From Streptomyces sp. MZ04 (lineage in GTDB: Bacteria > Actinomycetota > Actinomycetes > Streptomycetales > Streptomycetaceae), in contig NZ_SRIC01000006.1 of NCBI RefSeq assembly GCF_004684775.1, positions 1-64,000 of the forward strand: a stretch of 64,000 bases of DNA. Reading direction: 5' to 3'. Every line of letters begins with the position of its first letter. Position 1 is the stretch's first letter. The notes under the pieces are model-generated. The model saw only the letters and a program-made list of their open reading frames with translations. It was not told the DNA's origin and searched no databases. Positions 9,034-18,485 of this stretch are shown in pieces. The position numbers and the translations under genes are program-made.

Positions 9034-11220
9034 GTGAAGCAGGTTGTACAGAACTACAAGAGCGGCGAGTTGGCGGTGCTCGACGTGCCGGTGCCGGGGT
9101 GCAAGCCGGGCGGGGTCCTTGTCCGCAGCGCCTACTCGCTGATCTCGACCGGGACCGAGCTCATGAAGGTGTCCGAGGCCGGCATGTCGATGCTCGGCAA
9201 GGCCCGCTCCCGTCCCGACCAGGTCGCCAAGGTCGTGCAGAGCATGGCCACCAACGGGGTTCCGGCCACCTATCGCAAGGTGATGGGCAAGCTGGACTCC
9301 TACACGCCGCTCGGCTACTCGCTGTGCGGGGTGGTCGAGCAGGTCGGCGCCGGGATCGACGACGTGAAGGTCGGCGACCTCGTGGCCTGCGCCGGCAATG
9401 AGCACGCGCTGCACGCCGAGCTGAACTGGGTGCCGAAGAATCTCTACACCCCGGTGCCGGACGGCCTCGCGCCGCGGCACGCCGCCTTCGGCACCGTCGG
9501 GTCGATCGCGCTGCAGGGCGTCCGCCAAGGCGAGTCACGGCTCGGCGAAGTGGCGCTGGTCATCGGCCTCGGCCTGATCGGGCAGTTGGTGGTGCAGCTC
9601 CTCACCGCCTCGGGAGTCCGCGTCGTCGGGGCCGACCCCGACCCGGCGCGCTGCGAGCTCGCCGAGCGCCTGGGCGCCGCGGCCTGCGGCGATCCCGCGT
9701 CCGCGGCCGTGGAAGCCGCCGTCGCCGAACTCACCGGCGGTCACGGCGTGGACCAGGTGTATCTGGCCGCCGGCGGCGGCACCAACCAGCCCGTCGAGCT
9801 GGCCGCCCGGCTGTGCCGGGACCGCGGCCGGGTCGTCGACATCGGCAAGTGCCGCCTTGACCTGCCGTGGAACGCGTACTACGAGAAGGAGCTCGACGTC
9901 CGGTTCTCGCGCAGTTACGGCCCCGGACGCTATGACCCGGAGTACGAGCTGGAGGGGCGCGACTACCCGATCGGCTACGTGCGCTGGACCGAGCGCCGCA
10001 ACCTGGCGTGCTTCCTCGACCTCGTCGCCCGTGGCCGCGTCGACGTGGCGCCCCTGGTCTCCCACGTCGCCGACTTCGACGACGCCGTCGAGACGTACCA
10101 GAGCCTGAAGGACGGCGAGTTGAAGGCCGTGGCCGTGCTGTTCCGGTACCGCGAACAGGCCGTGGAGGCCGAGGCTCCGGCGGTGGACGTGCCCGCGGTG
10201 AAGGTGAAGCCGCATCCGGTACGGGCCGCGAAGACGCCGGTGCGCCTCGCGTTCGTCGGAGCGGGAAACTACGCGACGTCGATGCTGCTGCCGCACCTGG
10301 CCGGGCGCGACGGCGTCGATCTTTCGACCGTCGTCACCACGACGGCGCTGTCCGCGGCCAACGCGAAACGGAAGTTCGGCTTCGCCGATGCGACCACCGA
10401 CCTCGACGCCGTGCTCGGCGACAAGTCCATCGACGCGGTGTTCGTGGTCACCCGGCACAGCTCACACGCCGAACTGACCCGCAGAGCACTCCTCGCGGGC
10501 AAGGCGGTGTTCGTGGAGAAACCCCTGGCCCTCACCGAGGACGAGCTGGCGGGCGTGCTCGCGGCGGTGGAGGAGTCCGGCAACGACCGGCTGCAGGTGG
10601 GATTCAACCGCCGGTTCGCACCACTCCTTCAGGAGGCCAGGCAGCGGTTCGGCGCCCGGACCGGTCCTGCGAACCTGCGCTACCTGGTCAACGCGGGCCG
10701 GCTGCAGCAGGGCAGCTGGTACCTCCAACAGGGCACCGAGGGCTCGCGGTTCGCCGGTGAGGGCGGGCACTTCATCGACACGGCGAGCTGGCTGCTCGAC
10801 GCCGATCCGGTCTCGGTGTACGCGGTCGCCACGTCCGGCAACGAGGATGTGCAGGTCGTGCTGCGCTACCCGGACGGGTCCACCGCCAGCATCAGCTACG
10901 TCACCACCGGAGCGCCCGGTTTCCCCAAGGAGACGCTCGACCTTGTAGCGGACGGCAAGGTGCTGCGGTTCGACGACTTCGTGCGCGCATCGCTGTATTT
11001 CGACGGCACGGTCGGCCGTAAGAAGTGGGTCAGTTCGCGGCTGCCCAAGGCCCGGGACAAGGGCCAGAACGCCGAGCTGGCCGCGTTCGTCAAGGCCGTA
11101 CGGACCGGCGGGCCGATGCCGGTGCCGCTGGAGTCCCTTGTCGCCACCACGGCGGCCACCCTCGCCGTGCGGGCCGGCCTGGCGGGCAGTGCGCCGGTGA
11201 CGTTGGCGAGGGCGCGATGA
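9034..11220 (+). CDS. Bi-domain oxidoreductase: zinc-type alcohol dehydrogenase + Gfo/Idh/MocA
   Basis: 728-aa fusion. The first ~365 residues are an MDR-type dehydrogenase with a nucleotide-binding VIGLGLIGQLVVQLL segment (~175). After a Pro/Val-rich linker, the second half is a Gfo/Idh/MocA NAD-dependent oxidoreductase (LAFVGAGNYATSM, FVEKPLAL and an ERF-like GFNRRF motif). Such fusions recur in O-antigen and capsule clusters next to heparinase-like genes, as here. The exact sugar reaction is unknown. The GTG start at 9034 follows GAGGAG with good spacing. The next gene overlaps by ATGA. Confidence 0.85.
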   Translation: MKQVVQNYKSGELAVLDVPVPGCKPGGVLVRSAYSLISTGTELMKVSEAGMSMLGKARSRPDQVAKVVQSMATNGVPATYRKVMGKLDSYTPLGYSLCGVVEQVGAGIDDVKVGDLVACAGNEHALHAELNWVPKNLYTPVPDGLAPRHAAFGTVGSIALQGVRQGESRLGEVALVIGLGLIGQLVVQLLTASGVRVVGADPDPARCELAERLGAAACGDPASAAVEAAVAELTGGHGVDQVYLAAGGGTNQPVELAARLCRDRGRVVDIGKCRLDLPWNAYYEKELDVRFSRSYGPGRYDPEYELEGRDYPIGYVRWTERRNLACFLDLVARGRVDVAPLVSHVADFDDAVETYQSLKDGELKAVAVLFRYREQAVEAEAPAVDVPAVKVKPHPVRAAKTPVRLAFVGAGNYATSMLLPHLAGRDGVDLSTVVTTTALSAANAKRKFGFADATTDLDAVLGDKSIDAVFVVTRHSSHAELTRRALLAGKAVFVEKPLALTEDELAGVLAAVEESGNDRLQVGFNRRFAPLLQEARQRFGARTGPANLRYLVNAGRLQQGSWYLQQGTEGSRFAGEGGHFIDTASWLLDADPVSVYAVATSGNEDVQVVLRYPDGSTASISYVTTGAPGFPKETLDLVADGKVLRFDDFVRASLYFDGTVGRKKWVSSRLPKARDKGQNAELAAFVKAVRTGGPMPVPLESLVATTAATLAVRAGLAGSAPVTLARAR

Positions 11221-13193
11221 CCATGAGCGTGGACTGGTACCTGCGACGCCTTTCCCGGATGGGGCCGCGGGAGGTCGGCGGCCGGGTGGGCGACGCGGTA
11301 CGCAGACGGCGGTGGCGGTCGGCGCGGCCGCACTGCCCGAGCGTGACCGGCGCCCGGTTCACCGCGGTCCTGCCCGCCGGGACGATCGCCGCCATAGCTC
11401 CGGACGCCGCGAAACGTCTCATCGCCGAGGCGGACCGGCTGATGTACGGGCACGCCGAGTATTTCGGGGTGGTCCGCGACGACCTGGTCCGCCCGGACTG
11501 GTGGTACGACCCGAAGACCGGGCGCCGGGCTCCGTGGGGCTACGCCTTCGACGTGCCGTACCGGAACGAGGACGCGGTCGGGGACATCAAGCAGATCTGG
11601 GAGCTGTCCCGGCATCAGTACCTCACCGTGCTCGCCGCCGCCTACGCGATCACCGGGAACGAGCGGTACGCCGAGCGCGTGGCCGAGCATCTGCGGTCGT
11701 GGTGGGCGGCCAACGCGCCGCTGCGCGGAGTGCACTGGATCAGCGGCATCGAGCTGGGCATCCGACTCCTTTCCTGGGTGTGGATCCGACGGCTGCTCGA
11801 CGGCTGGCCGGGCGCGGCCGGTCTCTTCGAGGGCAACCCGGTGGCGCTGAACCAGATCTGGCACCACCAGCGCTGGCTTGCCGCCTTTCCCAGCCGGGGC
11901 TCCTCGGCGAACAACCACGTCATCGCCGAGGCGGCCGGGCACTTCGCGGCGGCCTGCGCGTTCGCGTGGTTCCCCTCATCGGCACGCTGGCGGGCCGGCG
12001 CGCTCCGGTCCCTCGAGCGGCACCTGCGCGGCAATACCTTCGACTCCGGCCTCAACCGCGAGCTGGCCACCGAGTACCACGGCCTTGTCCTCGAGCTCGG
12101 CCTGGCCGCGGTGGCCGAGGCGGATGCCGCAGGCGTGCCGGTCCCCGCGTCGATCCGCCCCGTGCTGCTGCGGATGACCGACGCGCTCGCGGCCGTCGTG
12201 GACAACCGGTTACGGCCGCCGCGCCAGGGGGACGCGGACGACGGGCACGGCCTGGTCGTGGACGGCACGGGCACCGACCGCTGGGCCTCGCTCCTCGCCA
12301 CCGGGGACGCCGTGTTCGGCCGGCTCGCCTGGTGGCCGGCAGTGACCGGCACCGATGTGCGCACCCCGCTCCTCGCCGCGCTCATCAAGCCGTACTCGAA
12401 AAATGGCACGGCACCGGCCGTGCCCCGCCCGGCGAGCCGACCGGCCCACTTCGCCGACGCGGGGCTCACCATCCTGCGCGGCCCGGCGGAGATCTGGTGC
12501 CGCTGCGACGGTGGTCCGCACGGCTTCCTGTCCATCGCCGCGCACGCCCACGCGGACGCGCTGTCCGTGGAGGTGCGGCACGACGGGGTCGACGTACTCG
12601 CCGACCCGGGAACGTACTGCTACCACGGGCAGCCCCTGTGGCGGCAGTACTTCCGGTCGACCCTCGGCCACAACACCCTGCAATTGGACGGCGGCGACCA
12701 GTCCGTCTCGGGCGGCCCGTTCCTGTGGACCCGGCAGGCCCGCACCCGCGTCCTGGCCGTGGACACATCCGACGCCTCCGACGGCGGGACGGCCCGCTGG
12801 TGTGCCGAACACGACGGCTACCAGCCCTCCGTGCACCGCCGCCGGGTGGAACTGACGGCCGCCAAACAGGAGTTGCGGGTGGTCGACGAGGTGCGCGGCC
12901 CGCGCCGGGACGTACGCCTGGCGTTCCACCTCGGCCCGGCGATCGCCGCGGACCTGGTGGGGAACCGGGCCGCGCTCACCTGGATGCGGGACGGCGAGGG
13001 CCGCTCCGCGGTGCTCGACCTGCCCAGGCAGCTGAACTGGCAGGCGCATCGCGGCGAGACCGACCCGCCGCTGGGCTGGTACTCCGCCGGCTTCGGGCGC
13101 AAGGAGCCCGCCACCACGCTGGTCGGTACGGGATGCGCCGACGGCGCTGCGTTGTCGGGGGAGTTCACCACCGTGCTCAGGTTCCGCGGCTAG
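11217..13193 (+). CDS. Heparinase II/III-like (alginate lyase family) protein
   Basis: 658-aa protein with an alpha/alpha-toroid N-terminal domain (conserved GIELGIRLLSWVW, SSANNHVIAEAAG) and a beta-sandwich C-terminal heparinase II/III domain with HAHADALSVEV and TYCYHGQ. It is thought to cleave or edit uronate-containing polymer by beta-elimination. No signal peptide is visible, so action inside the cell or an accessory biosynthetic role is possible. ATG 11217 overlaps the upstream stop (ATGA); ATG 11223 is a second option. Codon 12210-12212 is TTA. Pairing with the bi-domain oxidoreductase just upstream is a recurrent arrangement. Confidence 0.82.
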   Translation: MTMSVDWYLRRLSRMGPREVGGRVGDAVRRRRWRSARPHCPSVTGARFTAVLPAGTIAAIAPDAAKRLIAEADRLMYGHAEYFGVVRDDLVRPDWWYDPKTGRRAPWGYAFDVPYRNEDAVGDIKQIWELSRHQYLTVLAAAYAITGNERYAERVAEHLRSWWAANAPLRGVHWISGIELGIRLLSWVWIRRLLDGWPGAAGLFEGNPVALNQIWHHQRWLAAFPSRGSSANNHVIAEAAGHFAAACAFAWFPSSARWRAGALRSLERHLRGNTFDSGLNRELATEYHGLVLELGLAAVAEADAAGVPVPASIRPVLLRMTDALAAVVDNRLRPPRQGDADDGHGLVVDGTGTDRWASLLATGDAVFGRLAWWPAVTGTDVRTPLLAALIKPYSKNGTAPAVPRPASRPAHFADAGLTILRGPAEIWCRCDGGPHGFLSIAAHAHADALSVEVRHDGVDVLADPGTYCYHGQPLWRQYFRSTLGHNTLQLDGGDQSVSGGPFLWTRQARTRVLAVDTSDASDGGTARWCAEHDGYQPSVHRRRVELTAAKQELRVVDEVRGPRRDVRLAFHLGPAIAADLVGNRAALTWMRDGEGRSAVLDLPRQLNWQAHRGETDPPLGWYSAGFGRKEPATTLVGTGCADGAALSGEFTTVLRFRG

Positions 13194-13202
13194 GGAGGAC
13201 GT

Positions 13203-14741
13203 GTGGGGATGAAGTGGCGGAACTTGGCGTTGCCCGCGGCACCGCTGGCGCTGGTCCTGCTGGCGGCGACCGGCTGTACGAGCACGCCGGACGACGCGCG
13301 GGCGGAGCCGACCGACGCGTCTTCCGCGTCCAAGGCGCCCACCACGTCCGTGGCGCGGGTGTGCGACAAGCCCGCGGCCGGTCCCGCGAAGGCACCGAAG
13401 GGCGCGGTGACGGTCGACCCCGGGGTGGTCGGTGACCTGGCCGAGAAGACCAAGAGCAGCCCTCCGGGCACCACGTTCTGGCTTCGGCCGGGCAAGCACC
13501 GGCTCGAGCCGGACCGCTACGCCCAGGTCATCGCCAAGAAGGGGAACCGCTACATCGGCGCGCCGGGCGCGGTGCTCGACGGCGGGAAGAAGAACAACTA
13601 CGCGTTCAGCGGCACCGCCCGCGACGTCACCATCCGCCACCTGACCGTGCAGCGTTTCGTCGCGCCGCCCGACGAGGGCGTGGTCAACCACGACATGGCC
13701 GACGGATGGGTGATCGAGCACGCGAAGATCCAGTACAACTCCGGTGCCGGGCTGATGGCCGGTGCCCGCCAGAAGGTCCGCGCCAGCTGTCTGCGCGACA
13801 ACGGGCAGTACGGAATGAACGCGTACAAGACCGGCGACTCGATCCGCGGCCTGGTGGTCGAGGGCAACGAGATCGTGGGCAACAACACCGGCGACTGGGA
13901 GCGGAAGCGGCCGGGCTGCGGCTGCACCGGAGGCATCAAGTTCTGGGCCGTCAACGGCGCCGAGATACGCGGCAATTGGGTGCACGACAACCGCGGCGCC
14001 GGGCTGTGGGCGGACAACAACAACAACGACTTCCGGATCGAGGGCAACCTGCTCGAGGCCAACGACGGTGCCGCGCTGATGTACGAGACCAGCTACAACG
14101 CGGTCATCCGCGACAACACGATCCGGCGGAACAACTGGGTCGAGGGCCGCAGGTCCGAACGCGGCGACCCCTTCCCGTACGCGACCGTCTATGTGTCCGA
14201 GTCCGGCGGCGAACCACGGATCAAGGCCCGCACGGACAAGATCGAGATCTACCGGAACGTGCTGGAGGACAACTGGAACGGCATCACCCTGTGGGAGAAC
14301 GCCGACCGGTTCTGCAACAGCCCGGCCAACACCTCGACCGGATACTGCACGTTGCTGGTGAAGGACACCAAGCGCTGTGCGAAACCGGCGATCACCAAGG
14401 CCCCGCTCTACGCCGACTGCCGGTGGAAGACCCAGCGGGTGGACATCCACGACAACCGCTTCCTCCTCGACCCGTCGGTCGTCAAGTGCAAGACCGAGTG
14501 CGGCCGCATGGCGGTCCTCTCCAACTACGGCACCTATCCGAAGTGGTCGCCGTACAAGGGCAAGCGGGTGTCCGACGCGATCACCCACAAGCAGCACAAC
14601 CGCTGGCACGACAACACCTACCGCGGCCCGTGGAGCTTCGTCGCGGAGAACACGGACCAGAAGCTCGACTCCGGGCAGTGGCAGGACACGCCGTACCGGC
14701 AGGACACCGGCAGCACTTACGCGCCACGGTCCGGTGGTTGA
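13203..14741 (+). CDS. Right-handed parallel beta-helix lipoprotein
   Basis: 512-aa exported protein. Its signal peptide ends in a lipobox, LLAATGC, predicting lipidation at Cys25, and a Ser/Thr/Ala-rich linker follows. The body is a parallel beta-helix with repeated N-x-I/V turns and Asn ladders (for example ADNNNNDFRIEGN). Many polysaccharide lyases and epimerases have this fold. Several Cys pairs in the second half suggest disulfides. It likely binds, cuts or epimerises the exported polymer at the membrane surface; the catalytic class is not assignable. GTG 13203 sits behind GGGAGGAC; ATG 13209 is possible. Confidence 0.75.
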   Translation: MGMKWRNLALPAAPLALVLLAATGCTSTPDDARAEPTDASSASKAPTTSVARVCDKPAAGPAKAPKGAVTVDPGVVGDLAEKTKSSPPGTTFWLRPGKHRLEPDRYAQVIAKKGNRYIGAPGAVLDGGKKNNYAFSGTARDVTIRHLTVQRFVAPPDEGVVNHDMADGWVIEHAKIQYNSGAGLMAGARQKVRASCLRDNGQYGMNAYKTGDSIRGLVVEGNEIVGNNTGDWERKRPGCGCTGGIKFWAVNGAEIRGNWVHDNRGAGLWADNNNNDFRIEGNLLEANDGAALMYETSYNAVIRDNTIRRNNWVEGRRSERGDPFPYATVYVSESGGEPRIKARTDKIEIYRNVLEDNWNGITLWENADRFCNSPANTSTGYCTLLVKDTKRCAKPAITKAPLYADCRWKTQRVDIHDNRFLLDPSVVKCKTECGRMAVLSNYGTYPKWSPYKGKRVSDAITHKQHNRWHDNTYRGPWSFVAENTDQKLDSGQWQDTPYRQDTGSTYAPRSGG

Positions 14742-14742
14742 G

Positions 14743-16002
14743 ATGGACGGGGATCTGAAGGGGGGCACGCCCAAGGCCGTCGGGATCGTCTGGGCGCTGC
14801 TCGCCCTCAACACGCTCGGCTCCGCCGGGGCGAAGACCATCCTCCCGCTGCCCCGCTCCGTCATCCAGATGGTCACCATGGGCGCGCTGGTCGCCGCGTT
14901 CGCGCTGGCGCTCGCGCTCAATCTCCGGCTGCGCATCCGGGCGAGCGCCTTCTTGTTCCTGCTCACCCTGCTGCTTGTGCCGAGCGTGATCTCCAGCGCG
15001 AACCTGGAGGTCGGGTTCGGCGCGCTGTTCCGCTGCGCCCGCCTCGCTCTCTTCGTCGGCACGCTGTGGCTGCTCAGCCGATGGTGGGACGGCAGCCTGA
15101 CGTTCGTCCGGCACCACATCCGGATGTACTTCGTGGCGCTCGGGACGGCGGCAGCCGGCCTGGTCATCTCACCGGGCGCGGCCATGCCCGAGACCTACGG
15201 CGGTCGCCTTGTCGGCGCGTTGTGGCCGCTCACCCCGCCGCAGATCGGACAGTACGCCGCAGTGATCATCGGGCTCACCGTGCTGCTCGTACTGGGTCAC
15301 CGGACCACCAGGGGCAGCGCGGCCCTGGTCATCGTGCCGTCACTCGCCCTGCTCGCGTTGACCCATACCCGGACGGCCACGGTCGGCCTGCTCATCGGGC
15401 TTGTGCTTGCCATCGGCTCGCTCGTCCTGACCAGCGCGGCCGCCCGCCGGTTGTTCGTCTGGGCGGTGGTGGTGTCCGTGGTGGCCGCGGTGGGGTTCGC
15501 CTCCGCGCTGGAGGCGTGGTTCCTGCGCGGTCAGAGCAAGGAGTACTTCACCAGCCTCACCGGTCGGGCCAAGGTCTGGGACGCCCTGCTCACAGCGCCC
15601 CGGACCACCGCGGAGCAGGTGTTCGGCATGGGCCTTGGCGACAAGTCGTTCGGCGGCCTGCCGATCGACAACAGCTGGCTGGCCGTCTACAGCGAGCAGG
15701 GTCTGATCGGCGTCATCCTTGTCGCGGCGATCATCGTCGTCCTCGCCGGTGTCGCGCTGCTGCGACCGCCGTCACTGCAGAGGGCCTGCGCGGTCTTCCT
15801 GATCAGCTACGTCGCGATCTCGTCGTACACCGAGGCAGGACTCGGCGACGCCTCGCCGTATCTGCTGCATCTGGCCCTGGCCGCCTCGCTCCTCGCGACA
15901 CCTGCCGCGGCCACGCCCCTCGCGACGGCGACGCCCCTCACGAGGCGCGCGGTCACTCAACGACGTGTCCCGCGATGGGCCCGCAGATCGGAGATGACCT
16001 GA
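14743..16002 (+). CDS. O-antigen ligase/polymerase-like membrane protein
   Basis: 419-aa integral membrane protein with ten or more hydrophobic segments and a larger extracytoplasmic loop holding a GRAKVWDALLTAP motif. The late GLGDKSFGG...DNSWLAVYSEQGLIG region is typical of Wzy/WaaL-type O-antigen ligase superfamily members. Candidate polymerase joining repeat units after flipping. The frame is open upstream, but the ATG at 14743 is one base after the previous stop and removes a low-complexity shadow N-terminus. The C-terminal tail is Ala/Thr-rich and poorly conserved-looking. Confidence 0.78.
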   Translation: MDGDLKGGTPKAVGIVWALLALNTLGSAGAKTILPLPRSVIQMVTMGALVAAFALALALNLRLRIRASAFLFLLTLLLVPSVISSANLEVGFGALFRCARLALFVGTLWLLSRWWDGSLTFVRHHIRMYFVALGTAAAGLVISPGAAMPETYGGRLVGALWPLTPPQIGQYAAVIIGLTVLLVLGHRTTRGSAALVIVPSLALLALTHTRTATVGLLIGLVLAIGSLVLTSAAARRLFVWAVVVSVVAAVGFASALEAWFLRGQSKEYFTSLTGRAKVWDALLTAPRTTAEQVFGMGLGDKSFGGLPIDNSWLAVYSEQGLIGVILVAAIIVVLAGVALLRPPSLQRACAVFLISYVAISSYTEAGLGDASPYLLHLALAASLLATPAAATPLATATPLTRRAVTQRRVPRWARRSEMT

Positions 16003-16004
16003 GC

Positions 16005-17228
16005 ATGCACGTTCTCGTGGTGCACAACCGCTACTCCTCGGCTCAGCCGAGCGGGGAGAACGTCGTCGTCGACCAGGAAGTGGGGCTGCTGCGCGCGGCC
16101 GGCCACCGGGTCGGGCTGTTCGAGCGCCGCAGCGACGACATCGCGGGACGGTCACTCGCCGCCAAGGCCGCGGTGCCGCTCCTTGTGCCGTGGAACCCGG
16201 CGGTCCGCAAGGAGCTCGCCGCCCGACTGCGCGCCGAGCGGCCGGACGTGGTGCACATCCACAACGTCTTCCCGCTCCTGTCGCCCGCGGTCCTCGCCGC
16301 CTGCGCCGACGCCGGAGTACCCGCCGTCGCCACGCTGCACAACTACACCCAGGTCTGCCCGCCCGGCACCCTGCACAGGGACGGCAGGGCGTGCACCGAG
16401 TGCGTCGGGTCGAAGGCGTCGCTGCCCGCGGTCCGGCACGGCTGCTACCGCGACTCCCGCCTCGCGACGGTACCGCTCGCGGTCAGCCTGACGCTCAACC
16501 GGCGGCGGTGGTGGTCCGGCGTGGAGCGGTTCTTCTGCATCTCCGCGGCGCAGCGCGACGTCCTGGTGCGGTCCGGCATGCCGGCCGAACTCCTCGCGGT
16601 GAAGCACAACTTCGTACCCGATCCGGGCGCCCGCCGAACGGGCGTCGGCGAGCATGTGCTCTTCCTCGGTCGGCTCGCGGAGGCCAAAGGCGTGCGGCTG
16701 CTCATGGCCGCGTGGGACGAGATCGCCGCGGCCGGCGGTGTGGGCGTACCGCTCGTGCTCGCCGGGGCGGGGCCACTGGAACGAGAGGTGACCGCCTGGG
16801 CGGCGGACCGGGACGACGTGCGCTACGTCGGTCTGCTCGACCCGGATCAGTGCCGGCGGGCCGTCGCGCGATCGGTCGCCGTGGTGGCTCCCTCGATGGC
16901 CCTGGAGACGTTCGGCCTGGTGGTCGCGGAGGCGATGGCGGCGGGGGTACCGGCCGTCGCCGCCGGTCACGGCGCGTTCGTCGAACTCGTCGAGGACGGG
17001 GTGACCGGTCTCCTGCACCGGCCGGGCGAGTCCTCCTCGCTCACGTCCTGCCTGCGCCGGATCACGGCCGAGCAGGACCGCAACCGGGAGATGGGCGAGG
17101 CGGCCCGGCGCCGTTACGAGCTGCGTTTCAGCCCGGCCGTCGGGCTCGAGCGCCTGGAGGAGGAGTACCGCACCGTGATCGCGGGTCGGACGGAATCAAT
17201 GGGGGACGGAATCAATGGGGGGCACTAG
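16005..17228 (+). CDS. Glycosyltransferase family 4 (GT-B)
   Basis: 407-aa GT-B enzyme. The N-terminal domain begins MHVLVVHNRY and contains HIHNVFPLLSPAVLAA and LHNYTQVCPPGTLHRDG. The C-terminal domain contains LFLGRLAEAKGVRLL and the donor-site stretch ETFGLVVAEAMAAGVP. A small Cys cluster (CPPGT, CTECVG, HGCYR) matches GT4 enzymes of this subgroup and may bind zinc. ATG 16005 is 2 nt after the previous stop, with GGAG upstream. Its 3' end carries a 16-bp tandem duplication (17190-17221) that changes frame between copies, so the last ~12 residues look recently formed. Confidence 0.87.
   Translation: MHVLVVHNRYSSAQPSGENVVVDQEVGLLRAAGHRVGLFERRSDDIAGRSLAAKAAVPLLVPWNPAVRKELAARLRAERPDVVHIHNVFPLLSPAVLAACADAGVPAVATLHNYTQVCPPGTLHRDGRACTECVGSKASLPAVRHGCYRDSRLATVPLAVSLTLNRRRWWSGVERFFCISAAQRDVLVRSGMPAELLAVKHNFVPDPGARRTGVGEHVLFLGRLAEAKGVRLLMAAWDEIAAAGGVGVPLVLAGAGPLEREVTAWAADRDDVRYVGLLDPDQCRRAVARSVAVVAPSMALETFGLVVAEAMAAGVPAVAAGHGAFVELVEDGVTGLLHRPGESSSLTSCLRRITAEQDRNREMGEAARRRYELRFSPAVGLERLEEEYRTVIAGRTESMGDGINGGH
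17190..17221 (+). repeat. 16-bp tandem duplication at the end of a glycosyltransferase gene
   Basis: ACGGAATCAATGGGGG occurs twice head to tail. The length is not a multiple of three, so copy 1 and copy 2 are read in different frames. Confidence 0.85.
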
Positions 17229-18485
17229 ATGACACGATGCCGACTCTGCGGCTCGGCGACGCTGGCGAGCGTGGTCGATCTCGGGGCGACGCCGCCGTGC
17301 GAGAGCTTTCTCGCCGCGGACCAACTGGACCTGCCGGAGCCCGCGTTCCCGCTGCACCTGCGGGTCTGCACCGACTGCTGGCTCGCGCAGATCCCGCCGC
17401 TGATCACGCCGGAGGAGACGTTCAAGGAGTACGCGTACTTCTCGTCGTACTCGACCTCCTGGGTGGAGCACGCGCGCACGTTCGTCGCCGACGCCGTACA
17501 GCGGGTGGGACTCGACACCCGACTCGACACCGACGGCTCCGACGCCTTCGTGGTCGAGGTGGCGAGCAACGACGGGTACTTGCTGAAGCACGTGGTGGAC
17601 CGGGGGATCCGCTGCCTCGGCATCGAGCCGTCGGTGAACGTCGGCGCCGCGGCGCGCGACGCGGGTGTGCCCACGCTCACGGAGTTCCTGGACCCGGCCA
17701 TCGGCTCGGCCGTCCGAGCCCAGCACGGCCCGGCGGACCTGGTCGTGGCCAACAACGTGTACGCGCACATCCCCGACGTCGTCGGGTTCACCCAGGGGCT
17801 GCGCGCCCTGGTCGCCGACGACGGCTGGGTCTCCATCGAGGTGCAGCACCTGCTGACCCTGATCGAGGAGAACCAGTACGACACGATCTACCACGAGCAC
17901 TTCCAGTACTACACGGTCGCGTCCGCGACCCGGGCTCTCGCGAGTGGCGGACTCGCCCTCGTGGACGTCGAGTTGCTGCCCACGCACGGCGGCTCCATCC
18001 GGCTGTGGGCCCGGCCGGTCGAGATGGCCGGCGAGCCGACGCAACAGGTGGCTGACGTGCTGGCCCGCGAAAAGGCCGCCGGGCTACAGGAGTTGACCGG
18101 GTACGCCGAGTTCTCCGCCCGCGTCGCCAAGGTGCGCAGGGACCTCCTGCGGTTCCTCGTCGAGGCGGCCGAGCGCGGCGAGACGGTCGTCGGCTACGGC
18201 GCCCCGGGCAAGGGCAACACCCTGCTCAACCACTGCGGCATCCGGCCCGACCTGCTCCCGTACACGGTCGACCGCAACCCCTACAAGCACGGCAGGTTCA
18301 CCCCGGGCACCCGCATCCCGATCCTGCCGCCCGAGCAGATAGCCACCGACCGACCGGACTACGTCCTCGTCCTGCCGTGGAACCTGCGGGCCGAGCTGGT
18401 CGAGCAGCTGTCCTTCGTGCACGACTGGGGCGGCCGTCTGGTCTTTCCCATCCCGGAACTGAGCATTGTCGAGGTCAAGGCATGA
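17229..18485 (+). CDS. SAM-dependent sugar C-methyltransferase
   Basis: 418 aa with the three-part plan of NDP-sugar C-methyltransferases (TylC3/NovU-like). The N-terminal zinc domain has CRLCGS and CTDCW cysteine pairs. The central SAM domain has VVEVASNDGYLLKH (~100) and IEPSVNVG. The C-terminal domain has GYGAPGKGNTLLNHCGI (~320). These enzymes add a methyl branch to a keto-sugar carbon, often C3. ATG 17229 directly abuts the upstream TAG. The downstream cytidylyltransferase overlaps by ATGA, which suggests a CDP-linked branched sugar. Confidence 0.87.
   Translation: MTRCRLCGSATLASVVDLGATPPCESFLAADQLDLPEPAFPLHLRVCTDCWLAQIPPLITPEETFKEYAYFSSYSTSWVEHARTFVADAVQRVGLDTRLDTDGSDAFVVEVASNDGYLLKHVVDRGIRCLGIEPSVNVGAAARDAGVPTLTEFLDPAIGSAVRAQHGPADLVVANNVYAHIPDVVGFTQGLRALVADDGWVSIEVQHLLTLIEENQYDTIYHEHFQYYTVASATRALASGGLALVDVELLPTHGGSIRLWARPVEMAGEPTQQVADVLAREKAAGLQELTGYAEFSARVAKVRRDLLRFLVEAAERGETVVGYGAPGKGNTLLNHCGIRPDLLPYTVDRNPYKHGRFTPGTRIPILPPEQIATDRPDYVLVLPWNLRAELVEQLSFVHDWGGRLVFPIPELSIVEVKA

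Noticed and set aside
12210-15185. 991-codon open frame on the minus strand
   Set aside because: It is antisense to the heparinase-like, beta-helix and O-antigen-ligase-like genes, has no recognisable domain, and is explained by GC-rich codon use of the plus-strand genes.
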